From: an uncultured Bacteroidaceae bacterium
GTDB taxonomy: Bacteria; Bacteroidota; Bacteroidia; Bacteroidales; Bacteroidaceae
NCBI GenBank assembly: GCA_934394435.1
Contig: CAKRRN010000044.1
Coordinates: 1-17,501 of the forward strand
DNA: 17,501 nt
Reading direction: 5' to 3'
The notes under the pieces were generated by a model that was not told where the DNA came from, searched no databases, and saw only the letters and a list, made by a program, of their open reading frames with translations. A program made the translations under genes and the position numbers. How positions within the stretch are numbered: the first letter of the stretch is position 1; each line of letters begins with the position of its first letter. This document shows, piece after piece, positions 6,835 to 13,577 of this stretch.

Positions 6835-9348
6835 ATGGTTTATCCAAAGAACTTCGAACAGAAAATCGGGTTTGACGAGGTGCGCACCTTACTGCACGCC
6901 CGATGCATGAGCAATATGGGACACGAGCGTGTGGACAGCATGCGATTTCTGACAGATGCTTCCATGCTACGCACACTACACAGTCAAGTGAGCGAGATGC
7001 GCGACATTCTGATACGCAGCACAGAGCAACCCTTGCAGGATTTCTTCGATATGAGACCTGCCCTGCAGCGCATACGTCTGGATGGCGCATACCTCGATGA
7101 GCAAGAGATATGGGATTTGCTACGCACATTACGTACCCTGCACCAGTGGGTGGAGTTGGTCAGACAAGAAGAAGACTCCGCCCCCATCTACCCCTCGCTA
7201 AGCCATATGGCAGACGGAGTGTTCACCTTTCACACCATAGAGAAACGAATTGAGCAGATACTCGACAAATACGGTCGTATCAAGGACGAGGCAAGTCCCA
7301 CATTAGCCTCTCTGCGAAGCGAGTTGCGCAAGTCGGAGGGAAGTGTCAGCCGAGTGCTCGCACGCATTCTCAGCTCAGCACAGGCAGAAGGTCTGGTGGA
7401 GAAGGATGTTGCCCCCACCCTACGTGATGGCAGACTGGTCATCCCCGTGGCTCCTGCCATGAAACGTAGGCTGAAAGGCATTATCCACGACGAGAGCGCT
7501 ACGGGAAAGACTGTCTTCATAGAACCAGAAGAGGTGGTGGAGGCCAACAACCGCATTCGCGAGCTCGAAGGAGAGGAGAAGCGCGAGGTCATACGCATAC
7601 TCCGAGAGTTCACCTCGCTACTCACGCCCAACCTTCGAGAGTTTCTACGAGCTTTGAATTTCTTGGCTGATGTAGAATTCACACGAGCAAAATCCTTACT
7701 GGCAGACCATCTCGACGCCCTCTCGCCCCAAATACAAGACGCACCTCTGGTAGACTGGACACTGGCACGCCACCCCCTGCTGGAACTCTCCTTGCGCAAG
7801 CACGGCAAGCATGTGGTGCCCATGGATTTGCTGTTGAGCCGTAAGCAACGCATACTGATTATCAGCGGACCCAATGCAGGAGGTAAGAGCGTATGTCTGA
7901 AGACGGTAGGACTGCTGCAATACATGCTCCAGTGCGGATTGCCCGTCACCATGGGCGATAACTCTCGGTGTGGCATCTTCCGCAACATACTCATAGACAT
8001 TGGAGATGAGCAAAGCATCGAAAATGACTTGAGCACCTACAGCGGACATCTACAAAACATGAAGGAGATGATGCGCAACGCAGACCCTGCCAGCCTGCTC
8101 CTCATCGATGAATTCGGTGGAGGCACCGAGCCCTCCATCGGTGGAGCCATTGCTGAGGCTGTGCTCCGTAGGTTCGTGGTACGCGGAGCTTTCGGAGTCA
8201 TCACCACACACTATCAGAATCTAAAGCACTTTGCTGAAGACACACCTGGAGTGGTAAACGGTGCGATGCTTTACGACAGACAAAAGATGGAAGCCCTGTT
8301 CCAACTACAGATAGGAAATCCAGGAAGTAGCTTCGCCGTAGAAATCGCACGCAAGACAGGCATCCCCGAAGACGTGATTGCCGATGCCACTGCACTCGTG
8401 GGACAAGACTATGTAAACGCTGACAAGTACCTGCTCGACATCACCCGTGACAAACGATATTGGGAGAGCAAACGACAGACCATCCACTCGCGCGAGAAAC
8501 AGATGGAACAGACCATTGCACGATACGAGCAAGAGATAGCCGAGCTGAAGGAGAAGCGAGCAGAGATAATAAAGGAAGCCAGGAAACAGGCACAGCAGAT
8601 ACTCAAGGATGCCAACGCTACGGTCGAAAACACCATACGTCAGATACGCGAGGCACAAGCCGAGAAGGAGCGCACACGCATTATCCGTCAGCAGATGACG
8701 GACAGCGCAGAGGAGATTCTCAACGGGAAAAAAGCCGATACTGACAAGCTCATCGAGCGCAAGATGCGTCAGATTGAAGAGCGGAGGAAACGTAAGGAGC
8801 AAAACAAGCAGAAGAAAAAAGCACAAGAAGCCTCCAAGCCCTCTGTCACCTCCTCCACTCCCCAACAGCACGCAGACGAACCTCTGAAGCCTGGTGACAC
8901 GGTACGGCTGAAGGGGCAGACCACCGTAGGCACTGTGGAACAAGTTGACGGCAAACACGTGTCTGTCACCTTCGGCATGATGAAGACTACCGTAGACGCC
9001 AGCCGCCTGGAACGAGCAGCAAAGCCAAAGGAGGAAGAAAAACAGCAAGTAATAACCTTTGTAAGTCGCGATACACAAAACCAGATACGCGAGAAGCATC
9101 TGCACTTCCATCAAGACATTGACGTCCGAGGAATGAGAGGCGATGAGGCTTTGCAGGCTGTGACCTACTTCATCGACGATGCCATACTCGTAGGAGCCAA
9201 GCGCGTCCGCATCCTACACGGAACAGGCACAGGCATACTGCGTCAGCTCATCCGCGACTATCTGAAAACTGTTGCAGGAGTAGAGTCTGCACACGATGAG
9301 CACGTGCAATTCGGTGGTGCAGGCATTACCGTGGTAGATTTACGCTGA
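6835..9348 (+). CDS. mutS2: MutS2 family protein (endonuclease MutS2)
   Basis: An 837-residue homodimeric ATPase of the MutS2 family. Depending on the species, these proteins suppress homologous recombination by acting on branched DNA or rescue collided ribosomes; the sequence does not decide between the two. Order: core/lever region (1-330), ATPase with Walker A GPNAGGKS at 345-352 and Walker B LLLIDEF with D425-E426, charged coiled coil (about 515-660), a K/E/S-rich linker with a KOW-like stretch (about 680-725), and a C-terminal Smr nuclease domain with DVRG at 763-766 and HGTGTG at 795-800. Both the ATPase and the Smr motifs look intact. Length is slightly above the usual 780-800 because of the basic linker. 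It lies 132 bp after the peptidase gene, with a strong hairpin between, so it may be read-through or separately expressed. Confidence 0.96.
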   Translation: MVYPKNFEQKIGFDEVRTLLHARCMSNMGHERVDSMRFLTDASMLRTLHSQVSEMRDILIRSTEQPLQDFFDMRPALQRIRLDGAYLDEQEIWDLLRTLRTLHQWVELVRQEEDSAPIYPSLSHMADGVFTFHTIEKRIEQILDKYGRIKDEASPTLASLRSELRKSEGSVSRVLARILSSAQAEGLVEKDVAPTLRDGRLVIPVAPAMKRRLKGIIHDESATGKTVFIEPEEVVEANNRIRELEGEEKREVIRILREFTSLLTPNLREFLRALNFLADVEFTRAKSLLADHLDALSPQIQDAPLVDWTLARHPLLELSLRKHGKHVVPMDLLLSRKQRILIISGPNAGGKSVCLKTVGLLQYMLQCGLPVTMGDNSRCGIFRNILIDIGDEQSIENDLSTYSGHLQNMKEMMRNADPASLLLIDEFGGGTEPSIGGAIAEAVLRRFVVRGAFGVITTHYQNLKHFAEDTPGVVNGAMLYDRQKMEALFQLQIGNPGSSFAVEIARKTGIPEDVIADATALVGQDYVNADKYLLDITRDKRYWESKRQTIHSREKQMEQTIARYEQEIAELKEKRAEIIKEARKQAQQILKDANATVENTIRQIREAQAEKERTRIIRQQMTDSAEEILNGKKADTDKLIERKMRQIEERRKRKEQNKQKKKAQEASKPSVTSSTPQQHADEPLKPGDTVRLKGQTTVGTVEQVDGKHVSVTFGMMKTTVDASRLERAAKPKEEEKQQVITFVSRDTQNQIREKHLHFHQDIDVRGMRGDEALQAVTYFIDDAILVGAKRVRILHGTGTGILRQLIRDYLKTVAGVESAHDEHVQFGGAGITVVDLR

Positions 9349-9440
9349 GCGCCAATGCCTCTGAAGCAATCCTTAGGTGTTGCGCCAGACACACACGTCA
9401 GATACGCACTCATGCTCACACGCAAATACCCTCTCCCTCA

Positions 9441-9524
9441 CAGCTCTACGGAGAATCTCTTTTAACGGCTTTTCAACTTCCATCTTAGCAGCACTTGTAC
9501 ATATACGAGAGTGTTTTGAATACC
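9441..9524 (+). repeat. Diverged direct repeat A
   Basis: Bases 9451-9510 align without gaps to 9991-10050, with 42 of 60 identical by my count. The best part is TTCAACTT and, further on, TATACGAGAG. A weaker match continues 10 bp to the left, and on the right to about 9524 after a 2-nt gap (TTTTG-A-ACC). Its partner lies exactly 540 bp downstream. Confidence 0.7.
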
Positions 9525-9574
9525 GTTAGAATAGATACTGGTCCACAGGAGTAAGGAGGGAAAGCTTCATTCAA

Positions 9575-9602
9575 CCCCAATCGACCAAATTATCGATTGG
9601 GG
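9575..9602 (+). terminator. Hairpin, probable mutS2 terminator
   Basis: CCCCAATCGA (9575-9584) and TCGATTGGGG (9593-9602) form a perfect 10-bp stem with an 8-nt loop, followed by TTTCAT. The T-tract is short, so termination strength is uncertain. It lies 227 bp beyond the mutS2 stop codon and has no rival closer to that gene. Confidence 0.6.
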
Positions 9603-9667
9603 TTTCATAGCTGTAGGATTTAAGATACTTGTTTGTTTTGTACACCATACGAATACGCCTCAGCTAA

Positions 9668-9711
9668 TTTTCCCGGTTGGAGAAAAATATTTTCCCAGTT
9701 AGGAAAAAGAC
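9668..9711. repeat. 22-bp tandem dyad, two units
   Basis: Unit 1 (9668-9689) begins TTTTCCCGGTTGGAGAAAAA and unit 2 (9690-9711) begins TTTTCCCAGTTAGGAAAAAG. Each unit is itself a dyad: TTTTC/GAAAA in unit 1 and TTTTCC/GGAAAA with a 6-nt loop in unit 2. The spacing matches the 22-23 bp period of the array at 9823-9912, though the sequences differ. Confidence 0.65.
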
Positions 9712-9822
9712 TATTATAATTGTTCACCATTACCATTTTACAAAATGGATAGTCCGTCTACCTTTTTACTATTTATACAGTGAGAAAACGTATCTACGGA
9801 AATCAATAAAGTCACTCTAAAA

Positions 9823-9912
9823 AGTAATACTATAATACTTAGCCATTGAATACGTATTACTTGAGCACTTAATACTATATTACTTGTCCTTTGAATACTA
9901 TAGTCCCCCTGG
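9823..9912 (+). repeat. Iteron-like array of four 22-23 bp AT-rich units
   Basis: Four units start at 9823, 9846, 9869 and 9891. They read AGTAATACTATAATACTTAG, TTGAATACGTATTACTTGAG, TTAATACTATATTACTTGTC and TTGAATACTATAGTCCCCCT. Inner parts are palindromic (AATACGTATT; TAATA-CTA-TATTA), and the period is about two helical turns. The last unit runs into the core at 9892-9927. A single related unit precedes copy 1 at 11-36, and GATACTAT lies beside copy 3. This looks like a set of sites for a DNA-binding protein, but none is known to me. Confidence 0.7.
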
Positions 9913-9927
9913 TTTATCGGGTGAGCC
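9892..9927 (+). repeat. Intergenic repeat core, copy 2
   Basis: The core TGAATACTATAGTC, CCCCTG, GTTTAT, CGGGTGAGCC matches copy 1 at 37-72 in 33 of 36 positions by my count. The changes are A to G, T to G and A to G. One of them converts CCTG/CAGG into CCTG/CGGG, which still pairs through a T-G wobble. It lies 397 bp beyond the end of the DUF1573 gene, in the same orientation relative to that gene as copy 1 is to the DUF4301 gene. Confidence 0.85.
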
Positions 9928-9980
9928 CCTTTCCTCCCCCCACTCCTTTCATCTCAAAAAAAATAAAAAATCCATCCCCC

Positions 9981-10062
9981 CAGCCTGTCCGAGAACTCCC
10001 ATTTTCGATTCTTCAACTTTCAGTTTATAAGCATTTTTACTTATACGAGAGTTTTGGAGACC
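9981..10062 (+). repeat. Diverged direct repeat B
   Basis: Partner of repeat A at 9441-9524, offset by exactly 540 bp over the 60-bp ungapped part. It shares GAGAA, TTCAACTT and TTATACGAGAG. Together the pair brackets the mutS2 hairpin, the tandem dyad, the iteron-like array and core copy 2. Its left edge coincides with the left arm of the inverted repeat at 9985-9996. Confidence 0.7.
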
Positions 10063-10159
10063 AAAAGAAGAGACAAACCTACTAGAGAAAGGGCATGAAT
10101 CTCCAGTCAAACTTTCAGATTGTAAGATTTCTGAAGTGTAGGCTTGTGTTCTCGGACAG
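9985..10159. repeat. 175-bp segment bounded by a 12-bp inverted repeat
   Basis: CTGTCCGAGAAC at 9985-9996 is the exact reverse complement of GTTCTCGGACAG at 10148-10159. The enclosed segment contains direct repeat B and a small stem at 10111-10137 (ACTT-T-CAGA with TCTGAAGT). It could be a degenerate non-autonomous element or a structured RNA. No target-site duplication is visible. Confidence 0.5.
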
Positions 10160-10230
10160 TCTTCCCCACTTTTATAGAGGAAGAGAAACGCCTTGAAGGA
10201 GAGAGAGGGAGAGGACCTATTTTTGGGGGG

Positions 10231-10277
10231 ACTCAGTATGGCTAAAGACCAGCTTTATTTTTCAATAAAGTCTGAGT
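10231..10277. terminator. Nested stem-loops downstream of the DUF1573 gene
   Basis: An outer stem ACTCAG (10231-10236) / CTGAGT (10272-10277) encloses an inner stem CTTTATT (10253-10259) / AATAAAG (10264-10270) with a 4-nt loop. Two more short pairs lie nearer the gene: TAAGCT/AGCTTA at 10277-10308, and GGAGTA/TACTCC at 10312-10330, which overlaps the stop codon. They probably help end the minus-strand transcript, but none has a convincing T-tract. Confidence 0.4.
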
Positions 10278-10323
10278 AAGCTTTGATTTACTTATATTTT
10301 TTAGCTTAAGCGGAGTATTCTCT

Positions 10324-10770
10324 TTACTCCATGGTTCCTTCGATGGTTAGTCGTACCACTTCCGTCACGCTGTTTGAGCGTATGGTGATGGTTTTCTGGA
10401 AGTGACCGGGAAACTTATCTGTTCCGTTGTAAGTCACATCTATCACTCCGCGCTCTCCTGGTTTGATAGGTTTGCGTGGCCACGAGGGTACCGTACATCC
10501 GCATGTGGCAAAAGCCTGATGAATGATGAGTGGAGCAGTGCCTGTATTGGTGAAAGAGAAAGAGCATTTCACCACGGGAGACTTCTTGCTAAAATGCCCA
10601 AAATCGTGACGTAGTGTGTCGAATTTGATTTCCGCATAGTTCTCTGCACGAGTTGTAATAGAAGCTCTTACGTCTGTGGTAGTTATTTTAGGCTTTTGGG
10701 TTTGAGCGTGTAAATCTATTGCTGCCAAGGCAAGCAGAGATACCAACGCAAATTTCTTCGTTGCTTGCAT
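10324..10770 (-). CDS. Secreted DUF1573 domain protein
   Basis: A 148-residue protein with a clear signal peptide (basic MQATKK, hydrophobic 7-17, likely cleavage after LHA at 22), so it is exported to the periplasm or beyond. Residues 45-147 form one DUF1573 immunoglobulin-like beta domain of the ASH/MSP superfamily. Hallmarks are FDTLRHDFG, FTNTGTAPLII, the ATCGCTVPSWPRKPIKPG block and a closing beta-strand with IRSN. The family is common in Bacteroidetes and its molecular role is not established. It is a single-domain form of usual length. The promoter box at 10801-10808 is 30 bp upstream, and the gene diverges from the DUF4286-ruvC operon. The two Cys of TCGC are the only cysteines in the mature protein. 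Confidence 0.93.
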   Translation of the reverse strand: MQATKKFALVSLLALAAIDLHAQTQKPKITTTDVRASITTRAENYAEIKFDTLRHDFGHFSKKSPVVKCSFSFTNTGTAPLIIHQAFATCGCTVPSWPRKPIKPGERGVIDVTYNGTDKFPGHFQKTITIRSNSVTEVVRLTIEGTME

Positions 10771-10800
10771 TTTTATTCTTGTTTAGTCTGTTCTTATTCG

Positions 10801-10808
10801 CAAAGTTA
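10801..10808 (-). promoter_or_regulatory. Promoter -7 box for the DUF1573 gene
   Basis: The minus strand reads TAACTTTG, a full match to TAnnTTTG, 30 bp upstream of the start codon. No clear -33 TTTG is seen. Confidence 0.6.
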
Positions 10809-10940
10809 CGGTTTTATTTCAGAAAGTCATCGTTTTGCTTCCTTAAATTATCTTTATTGCAGACGGTGGTTGTGACGTGCAGGTAGGCTTTTTTCCTTTT
10901 TTAAGGTGGATGGGAACGGTCCTTTTAGCGTATTTTTCAG

Positions 10941-10948
10941 TACCTTTG
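10941..10948 (+). promoter_or_regulatory. Promoter -7 box for the DUF4286-ruvC operon
   Basis: TACCTTTG matches TAnnTTTG and is embedded in GTACCTTTGTAC (10940-10951), the same symmetric form as the relA promoter. It implies a leader of about 60 nt before the ATG at 11016. No good -33 element is visible. Confidence 0.6.
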
Positions 10949-11015
10949 TACTCATTTTTATATCGTTTTATTTCTATAAATCGAATAAAGACTTGTTTTT
11001 TAAAATTTGTACGAT

Positions 11016-11324
11016 ATGCTGATTTATAACACGACATACGCTGTAGAGAAGCAGGAATTGGCTTCGTTCATCAACTGGGTCAGAGAGATTATGATACCAG
11101 CTGTACATGCAGAGGGTACGCTCCACAGCGGACGTTTGGCTCATATTCTGGACAACAGGTCAGAGCCAGAGAGCATCAGTTTAAGTCTGCAGTTCTGCGT
11201 GAAGGACTCGGTTGCCTTGCATGGTTGGTATCTGAGCCAAGGACGCGAACTTCAGAAGCAGATGAAGAAGGTGTTTGGAGACCGTGTGATAGGTTTTCCC
11301 ACTCTGATGGAGGTGATCGAATGA
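11016..11324 (+). CDS. DUF4286 family protein
   Basis: A 102-residue cytoplasmic protein matching the small Bacteroidetes family DUF4286 along its length. It starts MLIYNTTYAVEK, continues with a WVREIMIPAVHAEG helix, and ends with the family-typical F-G-x-R-V-x-G-F-P-T-L-M-E-V motif (residues 88-101). The fold is probably a small ferredoxin-like dimer; that is an inference, and function is unknown. I chose the ATG at 11016 over the upstream in-frame TTG at 11007 because the family begins with M-[IL]-I-Y-N. Its stop overlaps the ruvC start in ATGA, so the two are translationally coupled. Confidence 0.9.
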   Translation: MLIYNTTYAVEKQELASFINWVREIMIPAVHAEGTLHSGRLAHILDNRSEPESISLSLQFCVKDSVALHGWYLSQGRELQKQMKKVFGDRVIGFPTLMEVIE

Positions 11325-11899
11325 CTGCTACGAAAGAACGTGATGGGCAGATTATTCTGGGAATCGACCCTGGAACAAATATTATGGGCTACAGTGTGCT
11401 GCGTACGGGTAGCCGGGTGCCAGAGGTGATGGCGCTTGGGGTGATAGACCTTCGCAAGGCAGCTGACCCCTATTGCAAGTTGGGGCACATCTTCGAGCGT
11501 GTGTCTGGAATTATAGAGTCTTACCTGCCTGACCATCTGGCTATCGAGGCACCGTTCTTTGGAAAAAACGTGCAGAGTATGCTTAAACTGGGGCGTGCGC
11601 AGGGAGTGGCCATTGCTGCTGCCATGAGCAGACAGGTGAGCATTACGGAGTATGCCCCTACAAAAATAAAGATGGCCATTACGGGGAATGGCAATGCCAG
11701 CAAGGAGCAAGTGGCAGACATGCTCAGGAGAATCTTGCACCTCAACGCTCAGGAGATGGGAAAATTTCTGGATGCCACGGATGCTCTGGCTGCTGCTTAC
11801 TGTCACCATCTGCAGATGGAAAGACCATCAACGGGCGAAAGGAAGTATAGCAGCTGGAAGGATTTTGCGCGCAAGAACGCATCGAGGGTGAAGGAATAA
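11321..11899 (+). CDS. ruvC: Crossover junction endodeoxyribonuclease RuvC
   Basis: Holliday-junction resolvase that nicks the two symmetric strands of a four-way junction, working with RuvAB. It is 192 residues long. The four acidic catalytic residues expected for the family are present: D16 in GIDPG, E76 in AIEAPFFGKN, and D151 and D154 in FLDATDALAAA. The LGRAQG and YAPTKIK blocks (90-116) are also typical. A basic C-terminal tail of about 20 residues follows the catalytic domain. The start is fixed by the ATGA overlap with the DUF4286 gene. It lies 55 bp before the ModF-like ATPase gene and is probably on the same transcript. Confidence 0.97.
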   Translation: MTATKERDGQIILGIDPGTNIMGYSVLRTGSRVPEVMALGVIDLRKAADPYCKLGHIFERVSGIIESYLPDHLAIEAPFFGKNVQSMLKLGRAQGVAIAAAMSRQVSITEYAPTKIKMAITGNGNASKEQVADMLRRILHLNAQEMGKFLDATDALAAAYCHHLQMERPSTGERKYSSWKDFARKNASRVKE

Positions 11900-11954
11900 G
11901 AGGTCATCCGAAATAAGATTTAGAGAAAGAGGAAATAAAGAAGAAGAGGGATAT

Positions 11955-13502
11955 ATGGAGAAGCAGAAAAAGGTAATAGAGATTGAGAATGGAGTGACAA
12001 GGCATCCTATGTGGCGAATGGCAGCTCCCGTGAATCTACAGATTATGGAAGGGGAGCAGATTGCCATCGTTGGGGAGAATGCGGCAGGCAAGAGCAGGCT
12101 TGTGGAGATAATCACGGGCCACTACCCTCTTTTGGGCGACAGCATCCATTATGATTTTAGTCCGAGTAAGCTGAAACTGGTAAGTGAAAACCTAAAGTAC
12201 ATTGCTTTTAGAGATTCGTATGGAGAGCAGGATAGTTCGTACTACTACCAGCAGAGATGGAATCAGCATGATATAGACGAGAGTACGCCCACGGTGGGGC
12301 AACTTCTCTCAGAGGCTTACGGTAAGGCCGATGAGAGTATCGGTCACGGTCTGTCTGCGGAGGAGCAGCAGTCTATGGTGGGCGACATGCGCGAGAAGCG
12401 CTCGCTGCTAAAGGAACTTTTCCACTTGGACTTGCTGGAGGATAAATACATCATCTCGCTCAGTAGTGGAGAGCTACGTAAATTTCAGTTGGCAAGAGCC
12501 TTGGGGGGGGCTCCACGTATGCTGGTAATGGACAATCCATTCGTGGGTCTAGACACGGAGGCTCGTCTTCAATTAAAGGATTTGCTGAATGTGCTCATTT
12601 CTGAATATGGTCTTCAGGTAATGCTCGTTGTGAGCAGGAGAGAAGACGTGCCAGACTTCATTACCCATGTGCTCCCGATTGAGGGTTGCAGGCTTTTGCC
12701 CAAGCAGACTCGAGAGGAGTATCTGCGCTCTTGTGCAGATGAGTCTTATGCGGGTCTGTCTGCAGAAGCAGAAGAGTGGATTATGCACTTGCCAGAGCAT
12801 AATCTGGGCGAGGCAGGACAATTCTATCCTGGTCACGGAGGCGAGATACTGAAATTCTGCAATGTATCTATCCGCTATGGTGAACGCACCATCTTGAAAG
12901 ATCTGAATTGGACCGTAAGAGAGGGAGAGCGATGGGCTCTGAGCGGCGAGAATGGTGCTGGAAAGAGTACCCTGCTCAGTCTGGTCTGTGCAGATAACCC
13001 TCAGGGGTATGCTTGCCACATAGAGCTCTTTGGCCACGAGAGAGGTTCGGGCGAGAGTATATGGGAAATCAAGCGCCACATAGGCTACGTAAGCCCAGAG
13101 ATGCACCGTGCCTACATGAGGGACATGAAAGCCGTCAGCATCGTGGCAAGTGGCTTACACGATACGGTGGGCCTTTATACGCATCCGCACCAGGAGCAGC
13201 TTGAAGTCTGTCTGGGATGGATGAAGGTTTTGGGCATAAGTCATCTGGCAGACAGATCTTTCCTGAAACTGAGTAGTGGCGAGCAACGCCTTTGTCTGTT
13301 GGCACGTGCCTTTGTGAAGGATCCTGAGTTGCTTATTTTAGACGAACCCCTTCATGGTCTGGATGAGCCTCATCGGAGAATGGTTCGGCGCATGATAGAA
13401 GTCTTTTGCCAGAGACCCCATAAGACGCTGGTGATGGTGACTCATTATCAAGAGGAACTTCCTGCCTGTATCACTCACCACCTACATCTGAAGAGGCATT
13501 AA
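11955..13502 (+). CDS. Tandem ABC ATPase, ModF/PhrA-like
   Basis: A 515-residue protein made of two ABC ATPase domains and no membrane segment. It resembles E. coli ModF (PhrA) in length, layout and in the stretch GYACHIELFG, GSGESIWEIKRHIGYVS, so it is probably not a classical transporter ATPase. Domain 1 has Walker A GENAAGKS (40-47) and signature LSSGE (169-173). Its Walker B ends M-D-N (192-194), with Asn in place of the catalytic Glu, and the switch His is replaced (SRR at 227-229). Domain 2 is complete: Walker A GENGAGKS (331-338), LSSGE (439-443), LILDEP with E464, and His496. One site is therefore likely degenerate. A run of eight G at 12503-12510 lies in codons 183-186. A GAGG sequence precedes the ATG. 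The substrate is unknown, and a molybdate link is not supported by any neighbour. Confidence 0.88.
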   Translation: MEKQKKVIEIENGVTRHPMWRMAAPVNLQIMEGEQIAIVGENAAGKSRLVEIITGHYPLLGDSIHYDFSPSKLKLVSENLKYIAFRDSYGEQDSSYYYQQRWNQHDIDESTPTVGQLLSEAYGKADESIGHGLSAEEQQSMVGDMREKRSLLKELFHLDLLEDKYIISLSSGELRKFQLARALGGAPRMLVMDNPFVGLDTEARLQLKDLLNVLISEYGLQVMLVVSRREDVPDFITHVLPIEGCRLLPKQTREEYLRSCADESYAGLSAEAEEWIMHLPEHNLGEAGQFYPGHGGEILKFCNVSIRYGERTILKDLNWTVREGERWALSGENGAGKSTLLSLVCADNPQGYACHIELFGHERGSGESIWEIKRHIGYVSPEMHRAYMRDMKAVSIVASGLHDTVGLYTHPHQEQLEVCLGWMKVLGISHLADRSFLKLSSGEQRLCLLARAFVKDPELLILDEPLHGLDEPHRRMVRRMIEVFCQRPHKTLVMVTHYQEELPACITHHLHLKRH

Positions 13503-13529
13503 CTCCCACACAAAAAAATCGGTTATTCG

Positions 13530-13570
13530 ATTCCTATTCGTATGACTCTTTTTATTTCGATAGGAATTTT
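13530..13570 (+). terminator. Probable terminator of the DUF4286-ruvC-ABC operon
   Basis: ATTCCTAT (13530-13537) pairs with ATAGGAAT (13560-13567) across a long T-rich loop, and the stem is followed by TTT. A bulged CG/CG pair can extend the stem inward. It lies 27 bp beyond the ABC stop codon. The long loop makes it a weak candidate. Confidence 0.45.
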
Positions 13571-13577
13571 CTAAAGT

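Larger units (their letters stand above)
9349..10323. other. Repeat-rich convergent intergenic region without a supported gene
   Basis: These 975 bp lie between the ends of mutS2 (plus) and the DUF1573 gene (minus). No open frame here looks like a protein; the longest one at 9891-10085 simply spans repeat sequence. The region holds two diverged direct repeats, a strong hairpin, a 22-bp tandem dyad, a 16-bp palindrome at 9733-9748 (CCATTTT-AC-AAAATGG), an iteron-like array, the second copy of the three-copy core, a pair of 12-bp inverted repeats and several small stem-loops near its right end. Most are listed separately. Confidence 0.7.

Noticed and set aside
9823..9912. CRISPR array
   Set aside because: The units are adjacent without unique spacers, diverged and AT-rich, and there are no cas genes.
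9891..10085. A 64-codon open frame in the mutS2/DUF1573 gap
   Set aside because: It begins within core repeat copy 2, is rich in Pro, Lys and Phe from low-complexity DNA, and has no recognisable start context or domain.
9803..10272. 11-bp direct repeat TCAATAAAGTC at 9803-9813 and 10262-10272
   Set aside because: Short, AT-rich and not in register with the 540-bp repeat pair; chance is a sufficient explanation.
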